Counted from the first letter of the stretch, positions 34,172 through 43,759 are shown. The stretch is DNA of 64,000 bases from G965267335 sp965267335 (GCA_965267335.1 OZ253953.1:248001-312000); one strand, 5' to 3'. Numbers and translations are program-made. The notes: generated by a model from the letters alone, not told the origin.

Positions 34172-35457
34172 TGTTCCGATCCTTAGCACTACTTTCCCTT
34201 CTATTTGTTCGTGCTATACCTATTGAAGCACAGAATCTGGAGAGCTTCAAGTCCACAATTGACACTCTTTGTAGTCATACTATGGCTGGCCGTGGATATG
34301 TCAACGATGGTGATAAAAAAGCAGCAAAGTATATTCAACAAAGATTTATTGACCTGGGATTAAAAAAATTTAACAGCAGTTATCTCCAATATTTCCCCAT
34401 CCCAGTAAATGCATTTACCGGTAAAGTTGAGCTCAAAATAAATGGGAAAAAGCTTGAAGTCGGCAAGGACTACATTTTATCACCCGATTCTCCTGGCGGG
34501 ACCAAGAGCTGCAAAGCTTATCACATCAAGAAGAAGCACATAAAGGACCCTGAGAAGTTTGTTAAGGTTAAGAAACGTGCAGAAAGAGCCATTGTGTACA
34601 ACGATAGTGAGTTCCGTCAGCTCGTTTCTGAATATATGGGTGATAGCAAATCAGCGGCAAGATATGCCAAGGTCGAATATAAGACTGGAATTAAATTGAC
34701 TTCTTCAAAGCTTACTGCTTCAATGGCTCAACACCAGTCAAAAGGAACAACCTTCATTGTCAAAGAATCGGCTGTTGGCAAGAAAGTGAAGACGGTAGAG
34801 TACACGGTTGAGGCCGAGTTCCTGAACGACTATATGTCTCAAAATGTCATTGGGTATATCGAAGGGAAAACAAATCCAGATAGCTTTATTGTTATTGGCG
34901 GACACTATGATCACCTGGGTAAAATGGGGGATGCCTATTTTGTAGGAGCTAATGACAATGCAAGCGGAGTCGCTATGGTTCTGGAGCTGGCAACTTACTT
35001 TTCAAAACCCGAAAATCAACCTGACATTTCAATTGTATTCATGGCATTTGGTGGAGAAGAAGTAGGGTTGGTTGGTTCTAAATACTTTTGTGAGAACCCG
35101 TATTTCGATTTGAAAAAAACCAAGTTTATGCTGAGTCTCGACCTTTTCGGAGCCGGCACCAAAGGAATTACAGTCGTTAACTCAACAGAGTATACCCAGG
35201 AGTTTGAGCTACTACAAACCATCAACGAAAAGAATAGCTACCTTAACGCGGTCAAAGGGAGAAAGCCTACGGCTAACTCCGACCATTACTTCTTTTACAA
35301 GAATGGGGTGCCAAGTTTTTTTCTCTATACTTTGGGAGATTTAACAGCCTACCATGACATTTATGATGTGCCAGCGGTTTTGGAATATGAAAAGTTTGAT
35401 GATGTTTTTGGTTTGCTCAGGGGGTTTGTTTCAGAGATTTCCCAAAACAACCAATAG
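34171..35457 (+). CDS. secreted M28-family zinc aminopeptidase
   Basis: The 428-residue protein has a signal peptide (about 1-21, ending IEAQ) and an M28 catalytic domain. Zinc ligands and catalytic residues sit in GGHYDHLG, GANDNASGV (Asp), GGEEVGLVGS (catalytic Glu), LSLDLFG (Asp) and NSDHYFF (His). A protease-associated-type insert precedes the domain. The start is taken at 34171 because the upstream frame has no signal peptide and overlaps the tonB gene; the tonB stop and this ATG share one base (TAATG). It is secreted or periplasmic and trims peptides. No T9SS C-terminal signal is seen. Confidence 0.9.
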   Translation: MFRSLALLSLLFVRAIPIEAQNLESFKSTIDTLCSHTMAGRGYVNDGDKKAAKYIQQRFIDLGLKKFNSSYLQYFPIPVNAFTGKVELKINGKKLEVGKDYILSPDSPGGTKSCKAYHIKKKHIKDPEKFVKVKKRAERAIVYNDSEFRQLVSEYMGDSKSAARYAKVEYKTGIKLTSSKLTASMAQHQSKGTTFIVKESAVGKKVKTVEYTVEAEFLNDYMSQNVIGYIEGKTNPDSFIVIGGHYDHLGKMGDAYFVGANDNASGVAMVLELATYFSKPENQPDISIVFMAFGGEEVGLVGSKYFCENPYFDLKKTKFMLSLDLFGAGTKGITVVNSTEYTQEFELLQTINEKNSYLNAVKGRKPTANSDHYFFYKNGVPSFFLYTLGDLTAYHDIYDVPAVLEYEKFDDVFGLLRGFVSEISQNNQ

Positions 35458-35485
35458 CGATAACAATTTTACTTTAACTGTTCTG

Positions 35486-36223
35486 TCAGTTCTCAAAAAT
35501 TGCGGCTTGCAAGCCTATAGTTAATCTTGGGAACGCAAAGTTATATACGTCCTGATCTACATAATTACTCACCCTATACTTCCCGTAAATGATGAAATGA
35601 CTAAAGCCTAGCCTGGCTGAGTAGCCGTAGCTAATCCTTTCCAGGTAATCCATTCCGGTCCTTACGATCTTCAAATTATCACCATTATTTTGGTCTGTAG
35701 TTTTTACCACCTGACGCATACTGAAGCCATAGCCAAAATAACCTCCAAAATCTATATAGCTACCTAAATAATCCCCCCTCTTTCTACCAAAGATCGGGTC
35801 ATGATTTATTCTGATAAACACCTCCGCTGCTACATTATGGATGGCAAATTTTTGCTTGTCGAATTTTGAGCTATCAGGAAAGGTCTTATCCCCCGTTTGT
35901 TTTATCTGATAGGCCAACCGATCGTACTTTAGGTCACAGCCAAATGCCAGAATATTGTTTATTTTCAGCTTGCCCCTCAGGCCATACTCAAAATTCCCTC
36001 CTTTGTGATTAACGGAGGCTGCATCTCCCTCTGCTCCTGTTGCTGACAAGCCATAACTAAGAAATATATGTCCAAACCACTTCTTGTTGGGCCCGATATC
36101 CAAGGCCAAACTGTCGTCTTCAGGAGCCCATCGAAACAATGAGAAATTAGGAGGCAGATTATAATCATATTGAGCGACTGCCGTAACCGAAATGAAACAA
36201 AATAAAAAGAGAACTTTTCTCAT
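35486..36223 (-). CDS. predicted outer-membrane beta-barrel protein
   Basis: The 245-residue protein has a signal peptide (about 1-17, ending TAVAQ) and alternating short strands rich in Tyr, Phe and Gly with turns, plus a C-terminal Phe-Glu-Asn. This suggests a small beta barrel. It does not match the PorP/SprF type. It overlaps the upstream S8 peptidase gene by 4 bases and is co-transcribed. The function is unknown; export or scaffolding with the peptidase is only a guess. Confidence 0.65.
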   Translation of the reverse strand: MRKVLFLFCFISVTAVAQYDYNLPPNFSLFRWAPEDDSLALDIGPNKKWFGHIFLSYGLSATGAEGDAASVNHKGGNFEYGLRGKLKINNILAFGCDLKYDRLAYQIKQTGDKTFPDSSKFDKQKFAIHNVAAEVFIRINHDPIFGRKRGDYLGSYIDFGGYFGYGFSMRQVVKTTDQNNGDNLKIVRTGMDYLERISYGYSARLGFSHFIIYGKYRVSNYVDQDVYNFAFPRLTIGLQAAIFEN

Positions 36224-37908
36224 GGTGAATAACTGTCTGTGTATCCCTGATAGTGAACTACAATCTTGCCTCCCGGAGGTATATTATTCTCTTGGCAGAT
36301 AAATACCTCTGGCTGAAACAGATCAAGCACTTCATAAAATATTATTGCTCCTTTGGCATCTACGACCTTGTAATAAAAGCATTGCCTTTTCGAATCCCTA
36401 ACCTTTCGGTCGGCAGGCTTAAGCCAGTAGAACAAATCATCCGTGACAGCATGTGGATTAATAATGTAGTCATCTGTTGCACTTCTAACCCTGTGTTGTG
36501 AACCTACACTATCCTCCTCAAAAAGTACATCCTTAAGAAAAACCGAATCAATAACACAGTTTACATATCCGAAAGAGTCCACGGTGAACTCAAAAGATTT
36601 TGGGAATGTAGGTTTAGAGAAAAAGTTATCAGCATGAGGCACTCCATATCCATGACGGTAATCAAAATATGGATATAGGTCACCTGTTTTTTCGATCGCC
36701 CTAAACAGTTGCATATTGGTTAAGTTCGGGTTGGCTTGTAGCAAACAAGCTACAAATCCGGAAATCAATGGACAGCTAAATGATGTGCCTTGAGTCTTTC
36801 CAAACTCATGGCGGCCCGAAGCCATAACACTGCCGTAGCTTACAACATTAGGTTTGGGTCGGTAATCCGCAGTCGGGCCTATGGAGCTAAATGAAATACC
36901 AATCCCTGTATAAGGATCGATGCCACCGACCGTAAGGACACTGTCTACATCTGCGGGAGAGATAAGGTACCCCCACCTTCCACCATATTCGTTGCCAGCA
37001 GAGTTTACAACGAGGATTCCTTTTCTAGTTGCTATGCGGGCTGCTCTTGCGACCAGACTGGTATTACCATCCATTTCGTCCAAAAAGTAGCGGTGATATC
37101 CGTATCCCAGCGAACTGCTAATTATTTGTGCTCCGTTCTTATCAGCCCATTCAGCCGCTGCCAACCAGTTTTCTTCCTCAGAGAAAGGCTCCCAAAGCTT
37201 ACGTTCCGTTTTGGCAAGCAGGAATTCTGCATCCGTAGCTAGTCCAATTTCCAGGCTTCCATTTTTTCCTGCAATACAGGACAGCACATTGGTGCCGTGG
37301 TAATCGGTCTTATATACGTCTTCATTGTTGTTTACAAAGTTCCAGGTTTTAATAATGCGTCCTTCATCTCTGATGTGCTCGAAAGCCTTGTTCTGGTCTA
37401 CGTGCTTAAAACCCACGTCAAATATGGCGATTCTAACACCTGCACCCGTTATTCCCTTGGTCCGAAAAGTCTTACGACCCATGCGGTTAAGTTGCCCTTT
37501 CAATAATTGAAGGCCACTATTTTCGACAGTGTCTAGCTTGATTTCAGCTATCTCACATTTTGGGTTACCAAGAACCTCGACCTTATCTACATAGGAAAGT
37601 GATCGAATGACATCAATATTGTTCTCGTCAACTACGGCTATAGAAGCGTTTAGCCATCTGCTTACAACATTACATTCCAGAACATAGGGAGTGATGCCAA
37701 GGACATATTCCTCTTTGACGGGCAAGTCTGTAAAATCAACCAAAGGTAAATTATGCTTTGCCCTCCGCTCGATCGCTTTTTGGTCAAAGTATTGATATGG
37801 ATCGAAAGCAACATCGTCTTTATCAGTAAATGTAATGAGGACTTTCTTCTGGGCAAATGAAGAAAGGATTGTCAATAAAGAAACTACTATAAGTCCAATA
37901 CCGCGCAT
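36220..37908 (-). CDS. subtilisin-like S8 serine peptidase
   Basis: The 562-residue protein has a signal peptide (about 1-19) and a subtilisin domain with Asp in IAIFDVGFKHVD, His in DYHGTNVLSCIAG and Ser in GTSFSCPLISGF. The oxyanion Asn is in VVNSAGNEYG. An N-terminal region of about 150 residues before the Asp motif resembles an inhibitor-type propeptide. The catalytic Asp is followed by Val-Gly rather than the common Ser/Thr-Gly. No T9SS C-terminal signal is evident. It starts exactly at the helicase stop (TAATG) and the barrel protein follows with 4-base overlap. Confidence 0.93.
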   Translation of the reverse strand: MRGIGLIVVSLLTILSSFAQKKVLITFTDKDDVAFDPYQYFDQKAIERRAKHNLPLVDFTDLPVKEEYVLGITPYVLECNVVSRWLNASIAVVDENNIDVIRSLSYVDKVEVLGNPKCEIAEIKLDTVENSGLQLLKGQLNRMGRKTFRTKGITGAGVRIAIFDVGFKHVDQNKAFEHIRDEGRIIKTWNFVNNNEDVYKTDYHGTNVLSCIAGKNGSLEIGLATDAEFLLAKTERKLWEPFSEEENWLAAAEWADKNGAQIISSSLGYGYHRYFLDEMDGNTSLVARAARIATRKGILVVNSAGNEYGGRWGYLISPADVDSVLTVGGIDPYTGIGISFSSIGPTADYRPKPNVVSYGSVMASGRHEFGKTQGTSFSCPLISGFVACLLQANPNLTNMQLFRAIEKTGDLYPYFDYRHGYGVPHADNFFSKPTFPKSFEFTVDSFGYVNCVIDSVFLKDVLFEEDSVGSQHRVRSATDDYIINPHAVTDDLFYWLKPADRKVRDSKRQCFYYKVVDAKGAIIFYEVLDLFQPEVFICQENNIPPGGKIVVHYQGYTDSYSP

Positions 37909-39179
37909 TAGTTCCTGTTACCTTGGGAGCCCTGATTGCCTCCTTTGTTATTATTACGTCTGTAATTTTTGTTATTACCCTTCTTGTAATAACGTTTTTT
38001 GTTGCGGTTGTTACCTTTTTTATGACTGAATACCTTGTATTCCGGGCCCGGACCTAGTTCGGCAGGGGGTTGCTCTTTTTCGTACTGCCGCTCTACCAGT
38101 CGCTCAATTCGTGAAAATTTTCTTTGGTCGTCTTCATTCACAAAAGTAATAGCAATTCCTTTCGCTTCAGCTCTTCCGGTACGTCCTATCCTGTGGACAT
38201 AATCTTCAGGGTCACCAGGTACATCGTAGTTGATTACCATATCAATATTGTCGATATCGATTCCCCTGGACATAATGTCCGTTGCCACCAAAATATTGAA
38301 TTTGCGGTTCTTAAAATCTCTTAACACTCCTTCTCTCTTGTCTTGCTCCAGATCAGAGTGCATACCGTAAGCTTTCAGGTTTTGCTTACGAAGTTCTTTA
38401 GCGAGTACGTCCACATCTTTTTTTCTTGAGCAGAAGACTATTACACTTTGAAGCACACCATCCTTGAATATATCCTTGACCACCCCCACTTTTTGGTCGT
38501 TGTGCGTCATGATTACTCTTTGTTGAATGGATTCATTTGGTTTTGAGATAGCGATGTTGACTTGCTCAGGGTTCTTAAGAATTTTCTCTGCCAACTTTCT
38601 GATTTTTGGGGGAAAGGTTGCAGAAAACAATAGTGATTGACGAGTATCGGGAGTCTTTTTGATGATGTTCATGATATCATCGTGAAATCCCATATCGAGC
38701 ATACGATCAGCTTCGTCAAGTATGAGATGCTGAAGAGTATCAAACTTTACATAACCCAGGTTAATATGTGACAGTAGCCTACCTGGTGTAGCAATAATAA
38801 TTTCAGTGCCTTGTGTAAGGGCTCTTTTTTCATAATCAAACTCTTCCCCGGTGCCTCCACCGTATACGGCATACGAACCCACATTGGTAAAATAGGAAAA
38901 TGCCTCAACCTGTTGGTCAATTTGTACGGCTAGCTCCCTGGTAGGTGCGATAATTAATGTATTTAAAGTACCTGTCTTCTTTTCAGAAATGATCTTACTT
39001 ATGACTGGCAACAGGAAGGCTCCGGTTTTACCGGTACCTGTTTGAGCACAGGCGATCATATCCTTATTTTCCAGAATTAGTGGAATGGCCTCCGTCTGAA
39101 TGGGGGTTGCTTCCTTAAAGTTCATGGCTTCCAAGCCATCAAGAAGCATATCATTAAAATTAAATTCGGTGAATTTCAA
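37908..39179 (-). CDS. DEAD-box ATP-dependent RNA helicase
   Basis: The 423-residue helicase has all core motifs: Q motif (ATPIQTEAIP), AQTGTGKTGAF (I), PTRELAVQ (Ia), DEADRMLD (II), SATFPP (III), VIVFCSRKKDVD (IV), ATDIMSRGIDI (V) and HRIGRTGRA (VI). It starts at TTG, because the conserved Phe before the Q motif (FTEFNF) lies upstream of the first ATG. The C-terminal tail (about 370-423) is rich in Lys, Asn, Arg and Gly and should bind RNA nonspecifically. It heads a three-gene minus-strand run. The gene-free repeat region is directly upstream. Confidence 0.96.
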   Translation of the reverse strand: MKFTEFNFNDMLLDGLEAMNFKEATPIQTEAIPLILENKDMIACAQTGTGKTGAFLLPVISKIISEKKTGTLNTLIIAPTRELAVQIDQQVEAFSYFTNVGSYAVYGGGTGEEFDYEKRALTQGTEIIIATPGRLLSHINLGYVKFDTLQHLILDEADRMLDMGFHDDIMNIIKKTPDTRQSLLFSATFPPKIRKLAEKILKNPEQVNIAISKPNESIQQRVIMTHNDQKVGVVKDIFKDGVLQSVIVFCSRKKDVDVLAKELRKQNLKAYGMHSDLEQDKREGVLRDFKNRKFNILVATDIMSRGIDIDNIDMVINYDVPGDPEDYVHRIGRTGRAEAKGIAITFVNEDDQRKFSRIERLVERQYEKEQPPAELGPGPEYKVFSHKKGNNRNKKRYYKKGNNKNYRRNNNKGGNQGSQGNRN

Positions 39180-39303
39180 TTCTTGTATTTTATTATGAAT
39201 TACTTATCAGTCTCTACAATTCCTGGCCTAAAGCGAGCCAACTTACTGATGCACGAGGATAATAAAGACTAAAGTAAGGTTTTTCTGTTAAAGTGAGAAG
39301 ATT

Positions 39304-39352
39304 TAAGTATTAAGACATAAGATGAAAGACTTAAGATTCAAGAATTAAGACG
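39304..39352. repeat. A-rich short direct repeat of TTAAGA units
   Basis: The stretch repeats variants of TTAAGA five times (TTAAGT, TTAAGAC, CTTAAGA, AATTAAGA) at uneven spacing of about 7-15 bases. Such arrays recur between genes in this phylum; no protein-coding signal overlaps it. Confidence 0.6.
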
Positions 39353-39359
39353 TAATTTA

Positions 39360-39402
39360 TTGAAACGCAAAGAGCCCTAAGGTTTCGCAAAGTTCACGAA
39401 GT
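39360..39402. repeat. degenerate ACGCAAAG-type repeat
   Basis: ACGCAAAG, TTTCGCAAAG and TTCACGAAG follow each other within 43 bases, a decayed form of an intergenic repeat I recall as common in Bacteroidota. No copy count can be made from one window. Confidence 0.5.
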
Positions 39403-39433
39403 ATTACTGGAAGACAATACTTATCCCTTCGTT

Positions 39434-39542
39434 CTCATTGCGAACCTTTTCGCACGATAGAAGAAAGGTTCGACAATCTGTCAGCTTGGGTGACCTAACA
39501 AACAGATTGCTTCTCTTGGCTAAGGCCTCGATCGCAATGACG
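39434..39542. repeat. long imperfect inverted repeat, REP/MITE-like
   Basis: Outer arms CATTGCGA (39436-39443) and TCGCAATG (39532-39539), and inner arms CAATCTGT (39474-39481) and ACAGATTG (39502-39509), make a roughly symmetric palindrome with a loop of about 20 bases. A second perfect 9-base inverted repeat (CGAACCTTT 39441-39449 with AAAGGTTCG 39464-39472) sits in the left arm. The ends CATTGCGA/AATCTG resemble widespread short palindromic mobile elements. Confidence 0.65.
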
Positions 39543-39699
39543 CATCATTTTTAGCTTTGACTTCCAGGATTAGCATACTATATACTTATTCATATCTAAA
39601 AAAACACCATTAATATACAAAACAGCCCATTCACCTTTTTCTTTCAATTAGTATAAATCATGGAAAATCCTTAGATTAGATAGCATTTTACAACCTTGC

Positions 39700-42600
39700 A
39701 TGCGTTTATTTCGACACTTTTTAATTGCTACCGGGCTTACTTTTGCTCTCGGAACAAAAACCTTTGCACAGAATATTGAGATTCCGGTATTCACGTACCA
39801 CACTATGCTCAAATTTGTAGAGAACAAGGGGCAGTGGGTAGATGAACTCAAATACAGGGCAGAGCTTCCTGGTGGAATGCTCTACGTCAGAGAAAACGGA
39901 TTAACCTTTCACTTCTTTGATCAGGAACGATTGACGGAGATTCAAGCCGAGAATCATGACCACAGTGACCCTGATCATGTCATAGACCGCAGATTTAACA
40001 GCCATGTATTAAAACTGACTTTTCAAGGTAGCAATTCGAACATCCGGATGACTGGCCAAAACCCATATCAGGAAAACATTAATTTTTACATCGGAAAAGA
40101 CCCTTCCAAGTGGGGAGAAAATGTCAAAGCTTATCAGAAAATCGTATTTCATAATATCTATGACAATATAGATTTACACTTATTCAGACATGGAATCACA
40201 CTGAAATATGAATTCATCGTACATCCCGGAGCCGACCCTGACCAGATTCAGATTCTATATGAGGGGGCCGATGAACTTGATATAATAAACAATGAGTTAG
40301 TAGTTAAAACTACGGTGAACCAATTCAAAGAAGCTGAGCCTTATGTTTATCAGAATACTCCATCCGGATCCAAAAGCTTAGATTGTGAGTATCGACTAAG
40401 AAATAACACACTTAGCTTTAAGCTAAAGGGTCGCCACAACCAAAGATACCCGCTCGTAATTGACCCTCAACTGATCTTCAGTTCATACTCTGGTTCCGTA
40501 GCTGATAACTGGGGGAATACGGCATGCGTTGATCAGAACAAAAATTTGTTTACAGGTGGCACCATTTTCCCGACACGCTCAGGAACAATCGGAGATGGCA
40601 ATATCGGAGGACCATACAACCCCCAACCCACGGGATTCCCGGCTACACCCGGAGCTTATGAGAGTGTATTTCAGGGTGGGCATACCGATGTTGGTATTCT
40701 GAAGTTTGATTCTGCCGGAACCACAATTCTATACGCTACCTACCTGGGTGGAAGTGATGGAGAAATTCCTACAAGTACTAACACCAATACGAATAACGAA
40801 CTATATGTTCTTGTAACCACTGCTTCCAGTGATTTTCCGGTTACCCCTACAGCCTATGATACTACGCACAATGGAGGTTCTCCAATCTGTGGAAGTTCTG
40901 ACCAATGGGTGTGGACTGGTTCATCATGGGTATTTGTCAATACACCCCCTTGTGATGTAGCCTCTACCAAAGAACTTGTAGGTGGATACAATTTCTATGG
41001 TGGAGCTGATATTGCTGTAGTTAAGCTGAGTGCCGATGGAGGTACCTTGCTGGCATCCACTTTTGTCGGAGGGTCCGGAAACGATGGTATTTTATATCGA
41101 AGTCAGTCAGTGTGCAACAACTATGGGGATCAATTACGAGGTGATATTAACATTGATAGCCTTGGAAATGTATACGTTGCTTCTACCACCCAATCATCCG
41201 ATTTCCCTATTGTAAATGGCTTCCAATCGACTTTTGGGGGTGGTGTTTCCGATGCGTGTTCATTCCGCTTGACTTCAAATCTCGACACCCTGGTTTGGAG
41301 TACCTACCTGGGAGGTGCCGATGATGACGCAGGTTTTTCAATACAAAGAGACTCTCTTGATAACGTATATGTTTCCGGGGGAACGGCTAGTGACACTTTT
41401 CCTACAACAGCAGGAGCTCTTCATCCCTCTTCATTGGGAGGTGTTGATGGATTTGTCTCTCACATAAGTTCTGATGGAACCACTTTACTAAGCTCAACCA
41501 GGGTGGGAACGAGCTCATTTGACCAAAGTTATTTTGTGCAATTGGATGAAGATGAAAATGTTTACCTACTCGGTCAAACGAAAGGGGTGTATCCGATCAC
41601 ATCAGGAACGTACAATGATCCTGGGGCGGGACAATTTATTCATAAACTTGGTCATAATCTCGACACCACTTATTTCTCGACCACATTTGGTTCAGAAAAT
41701 AGTCCTGGTGTCCCAGACATATCTCCAACTGCATTCCTTGTAAATGAATGTGGCAATATGTTCGTTTCAGGTTGGGGTGGTGCCGTAAATGCCGGATATA
41801 ACGATGGGGACACCGATAGTTTACCGATAACAAGTAACGCTTATCAGACTACCACTGATGGAAGTGATTTCTATTTGTTGGCCCTACGCAAAGATGCTGA
41901 TTCATTAATTTACGCTACTTATTTTGGTGGTAATGGTGCTCGAGAGCACGTTGATGGTGGCACTTCGAGATTCGACAAATCAGGTATCGTCTATCAATCA
42001 GTATGTGCGGGCTGTGGAGGCTTGGGAACGACCTACCCTAGTGCTGATGGTTTTCCAATATCCAGTGCGGGAGTAGCCTCGCCAACTAATAATAGCCTAA
42101 ACTGCAACAATGGTGTGTTCAAGTTTGATCTTGCTAACCTAGAAGCGATAATTGGGAAACCTCCGGGATGCCTTCCCTTAGAAGTTACATTTGAGAATAA
42201 TAGTGTGGGAGGGATTGACTTCACCTGGAAGTTTGGAGATGGTAATGATACCACCACTGCCACTGCCGTTCCTGTTACCCACACCTATGATACCACCGGA
42301 ACCTATACCGTGACACTAATCGCCAAGGACCAAACGACTTGTATCGGAGTCGATTCCACCAGTCTTCAGGTGACTGTAAATGGCCAACCACCAAACGAAA
42401 AATTTGAGGATACCACATGTATCAACACTCCCGTTCAGCTGACCTCCGGGACACATGATACTGCTGCCGTAAATTCTTACAGTTGGTCACCATCAACATT
42501 TTTGAACAATCCGAATATTAAAAATCCGATCAGCACGCCTACCAGCTCGATACGATATCTGGTTACTATTACCGACTCCATAGGTTGTGAGCAGGTAGAT

Positions 42601-43128
42601 ACTGTTGATATCACGGTAGACGAAATTATTCCTGAAGCTACCTGGAACTTACTGGGAAATTGTGCTGGTGCTCCGAAAATAGTTTTTGAAAACAAAAGTA
42701 CCGGATTCCCTCCCATTACTTATACATGGGATTTTGGTGATGGAGGCACTTCAACCGAAACCGATCCTGAACATCAATATTCAGAAATTGACACTTTCAC
42801 CGTTGTACTAACGGCTACGAATGCTGAATGTAGTAATAGCACCAACTATGAAGTTATTCTCAAGGAAACCTGGGCTCCGAATGTCATTACTCCTAATGAA
42901 GATGGAGTAAACGATTACTTCGTCATTGAAAATATAGAAGACACTGGCGACTGGAAGTTTGAAATTTACAATCGCTGGGGCGAAAGAGTCTATCTGAATA
43001 AAGCTTACTCCAATAACTGGAACGGTGTCAATAATCATGATGGCAACCTCAATCCAGGTACCTACTTCTACCTCATTACTTCCCCTGACGGGACCCTATG
43101 CAAAGGATGGGTGGAAATCTTTAGATAA
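39700..43128 (+). CDS. T9SS type B cell-surface protein with SBBP and PKD domains
   Basis: The 1142-residue protein has a signal peptide (about 1-24, FAQ), an N-terminal VENKGQW domain (DUF7948-type, about 38-270), several SBBP-like repeats (ATYLGGSDGEIP, STFVGGSGNDG, STYLGGADDDAG, ATYFGGNGAREH), two PKD domains (WKFGDGNDTTT and WDFGDGGTSTETDPEHQYSE) and a gliding-motility C-terminal domain: WAPNVITPNEDGVNDYF and FEIYNRWGERVY. The last is the type B sorting signal of the type IX system. It is probably a surface adhesin or matrix protein. No SprF-like partner follows, although type B substrates often have one. Confidence 0.93.
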   Translation: MRLFRHFLIATGLTFALGTKTFAQNIEIPVFTYHTMLKFVENKGQWVDELKYRAELPGGMLYVRENGLTFHFFDQERLTEIQAENHDHSDPDHVIDRRFNSHVLKLTFQGSNSNIRMTGQNPYQENINFYIGKDPSKWGENVKAYQKIVFHNIYDNIDLHLFRHGITLKYEFIVHPGADPDQIQILYEGADELDIINNELVVKTTVNQFKEAEPYVYQNTPSGSKSLDCEYRLRNNTLSFKLKGRHNQRYPLVIDPQLIFSSYSGSVADNWGNTACVDQNKNLFTGGTIFPTRSGTIGDGNIGGPYNPQPTGFPATPGAYESVFQGGHTDVGILKFDSAGTTILYATYLGGSDGEIPTSTNTNTNNELYVLVTTASSDFPVTPTAYDTTHNGGSPICGSSDQWVWTGSSWVFVNTPPCDVASTKELVGGYNFYGGADIAVVKLSADGGTLLASTFVGGSGNDGILYRSQSVCNNYGDQLRGDINIDSLGNVYVASTTQSSDFPIVNGFQSTFGGGVSDACSFRLTSNLDTLVWSTYLGGADDDAGFSIQRDSLDNVYVSGGTASDTFPTTAGALHPSSLGGVDGFVSHISSDGTTLLSSTRVGTSSFDQSYFVQLDEDENVYLLGQTKGVYPITSGTYNDPGAGQFIHKLGHNLDTTYFSTTFGSENSPGVPDISPTAFLVNECGNMFVSGWGGAVNAGYNDGDTDSLPITSNAYQTTTDGSDFYLLALRKDADSLIYATYFGGNGAREHVDGGTSRFDKSGIVYQSVCAGCGGLGTTYPSADGFPISSAGVASPTNNSLNCNNGVFKFDLANLEAIIGKPPGCLPLEVTFENNSVGGIDFTWKFGDGNDTTTATAVPVTHTYDTTGTYTVTLIAKDQTTCIGVDSTSLQVTVNGQPPNEKFEDTTCINTPVQLTSGTHDTAAVNSYSWSPSTFLNNPNIKNPISTPTSSIRYLVTITDSIGCEQVDTVDITVDEIIPEATWNLLGNCAGAPKIVFENKSTGFPPITYTWDFGDGGTSTETDPEHQYSEIDTFTVVLTATNAECSNSTNYEVILKETWAPNVITPNEDGVNDYFVIENIEDTGDWKFEIYNRWGERVYLNKAYSNNWNGVNNHDGNLNPGTYFYLITSPDGTLCKGWVEIFR

Positions 43129-43249
43129 AGCCTGACTGGGCGTATCATATCGATTCCTATATGCATATCAAAAAGAGATATCTGCCTGCCGTTGATTTGA
43201 CAGCTGGCATCGTTCTTACCAACCTACAATAAGGAAGAGTTGGAAACCC

Positions 43250-43390
43250 TCAGACCATTTGATCTTTGTCTTCATCCCTATGTTTTTTGGCTTTTTTGCG
43301 CTGCCTCACCAAAACGTAGATCACGACTCCCATGACTAGTACTACACCGAGAATTCTTCCCGTTAAAACTCCGGCCTCGTATGAACTCAT
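43250..43390 (-). CDS. 46-residue single-pass membrane microprotein
   Basis: An open frame from ATG 43390 to TGA 43250 gives a 46-residue protein: a short Ser-Ser-Tyr-Glu start, a hydrophobic helix of about 20 residues (residues 8-27, LTGRILGVVLVMGVVIYVLV), then a basic cluster (RQRKKAKKHR) and an acidic tail. The sequence predicts one N-out membrane helix by the positive-inside rule. It lies just 9 bases downstream of the DUF4260 gene on the same strand, so it is probably the last gene of the glutamate-synthase-like operon. No known homologue comes to mind. Confidence 0.6.
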   Translation of the reverse strand: MSSYEAGVLTGRILGVVLVMGVVIYVLVRQRKKAKKHRDEDKDQMV

Positions 43391-43399
43391 ATCCTAAAA

Positions 43400-43759
43400 T
43401 TATCTATTAGCTTCTGATAACCTTCCTAAATGCGTATTCTTAAAATCATCCGGATATTTCAATCCATAACCGAAAATTCTATCCAGGCTGGAGTGGCCGA
43501 ACATGATAATACCAGTAAGTATTAGCCACTGGTTAGCCAAATAATAGCCTGTGATCAGTATTATTATTGCTACTCCCTTATGGTGCGTAAGGTTGTAAGT
43601 GACTGCGCCAACTTTAGGATTGGCAACATAGCCCAGCATTCCTAGGTCTGGAACCAGGATTAGGGCTAAGTACCACCACCACTCAAAACTTGTTTGGTTA
43701 AATAAGAAGATGCTAAAGCCAAAAAGGGTGACTTCTTCGAGACGAATCAGGTTTTTCAT
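43400..43759 (-). CDS. DUF4260 membrane protein
   Basis: The 119-residue protein has four helices and matches DUF4260 by MKNLIRLEEVTLF, LVPDLGMLGYVANPKVGAVTYNLTHHKG and FGHSSLDRIFGYGLKYPDDFKNTHLG. The His/Asp-rich turns are conserved and might bind a metal. The ATG at 43759 overlaps the stop of the upstream FMN protein by 4 bases; a longer frame starts at 43810 but overlaps that gene and is unlikely. The function is unknown. Confidence 0.85.
   Translation of the reverse strand: MKNLIRLEEVTLFGFSIFLFNQTSFEWWWYLALILVPDLGMLGYVANPKVGAVTYNLTHHKGVAIIILITGYYLANQWLILTGIIMFGHSSLDRIFGYGLKYPDDFKNTHLGRLSEANR

Larger units (their letters stand above)
39180..39699. other. gene-free region holding stacked repeats
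   Basis: This 520-base stretch has no open frame of note. It contains an A-rich TTAAGACATAAGA-like direct repeat, a CGCAAAG-type repeat and a long inverted repeat, listed separately below. The promoters of the helicase (leftward) and of the T9SS protein (rightward) must lie here. It looks like a hot spot for interspersed repeats of the Bacteroidota chromosome rather than a gene remnant. Confidence 0.7.

Noticed and set aside
39304..39352. A CRISPR array
   Set aside because: The units are only six to eight bases with irregular spacing and no cas genes are in the window.
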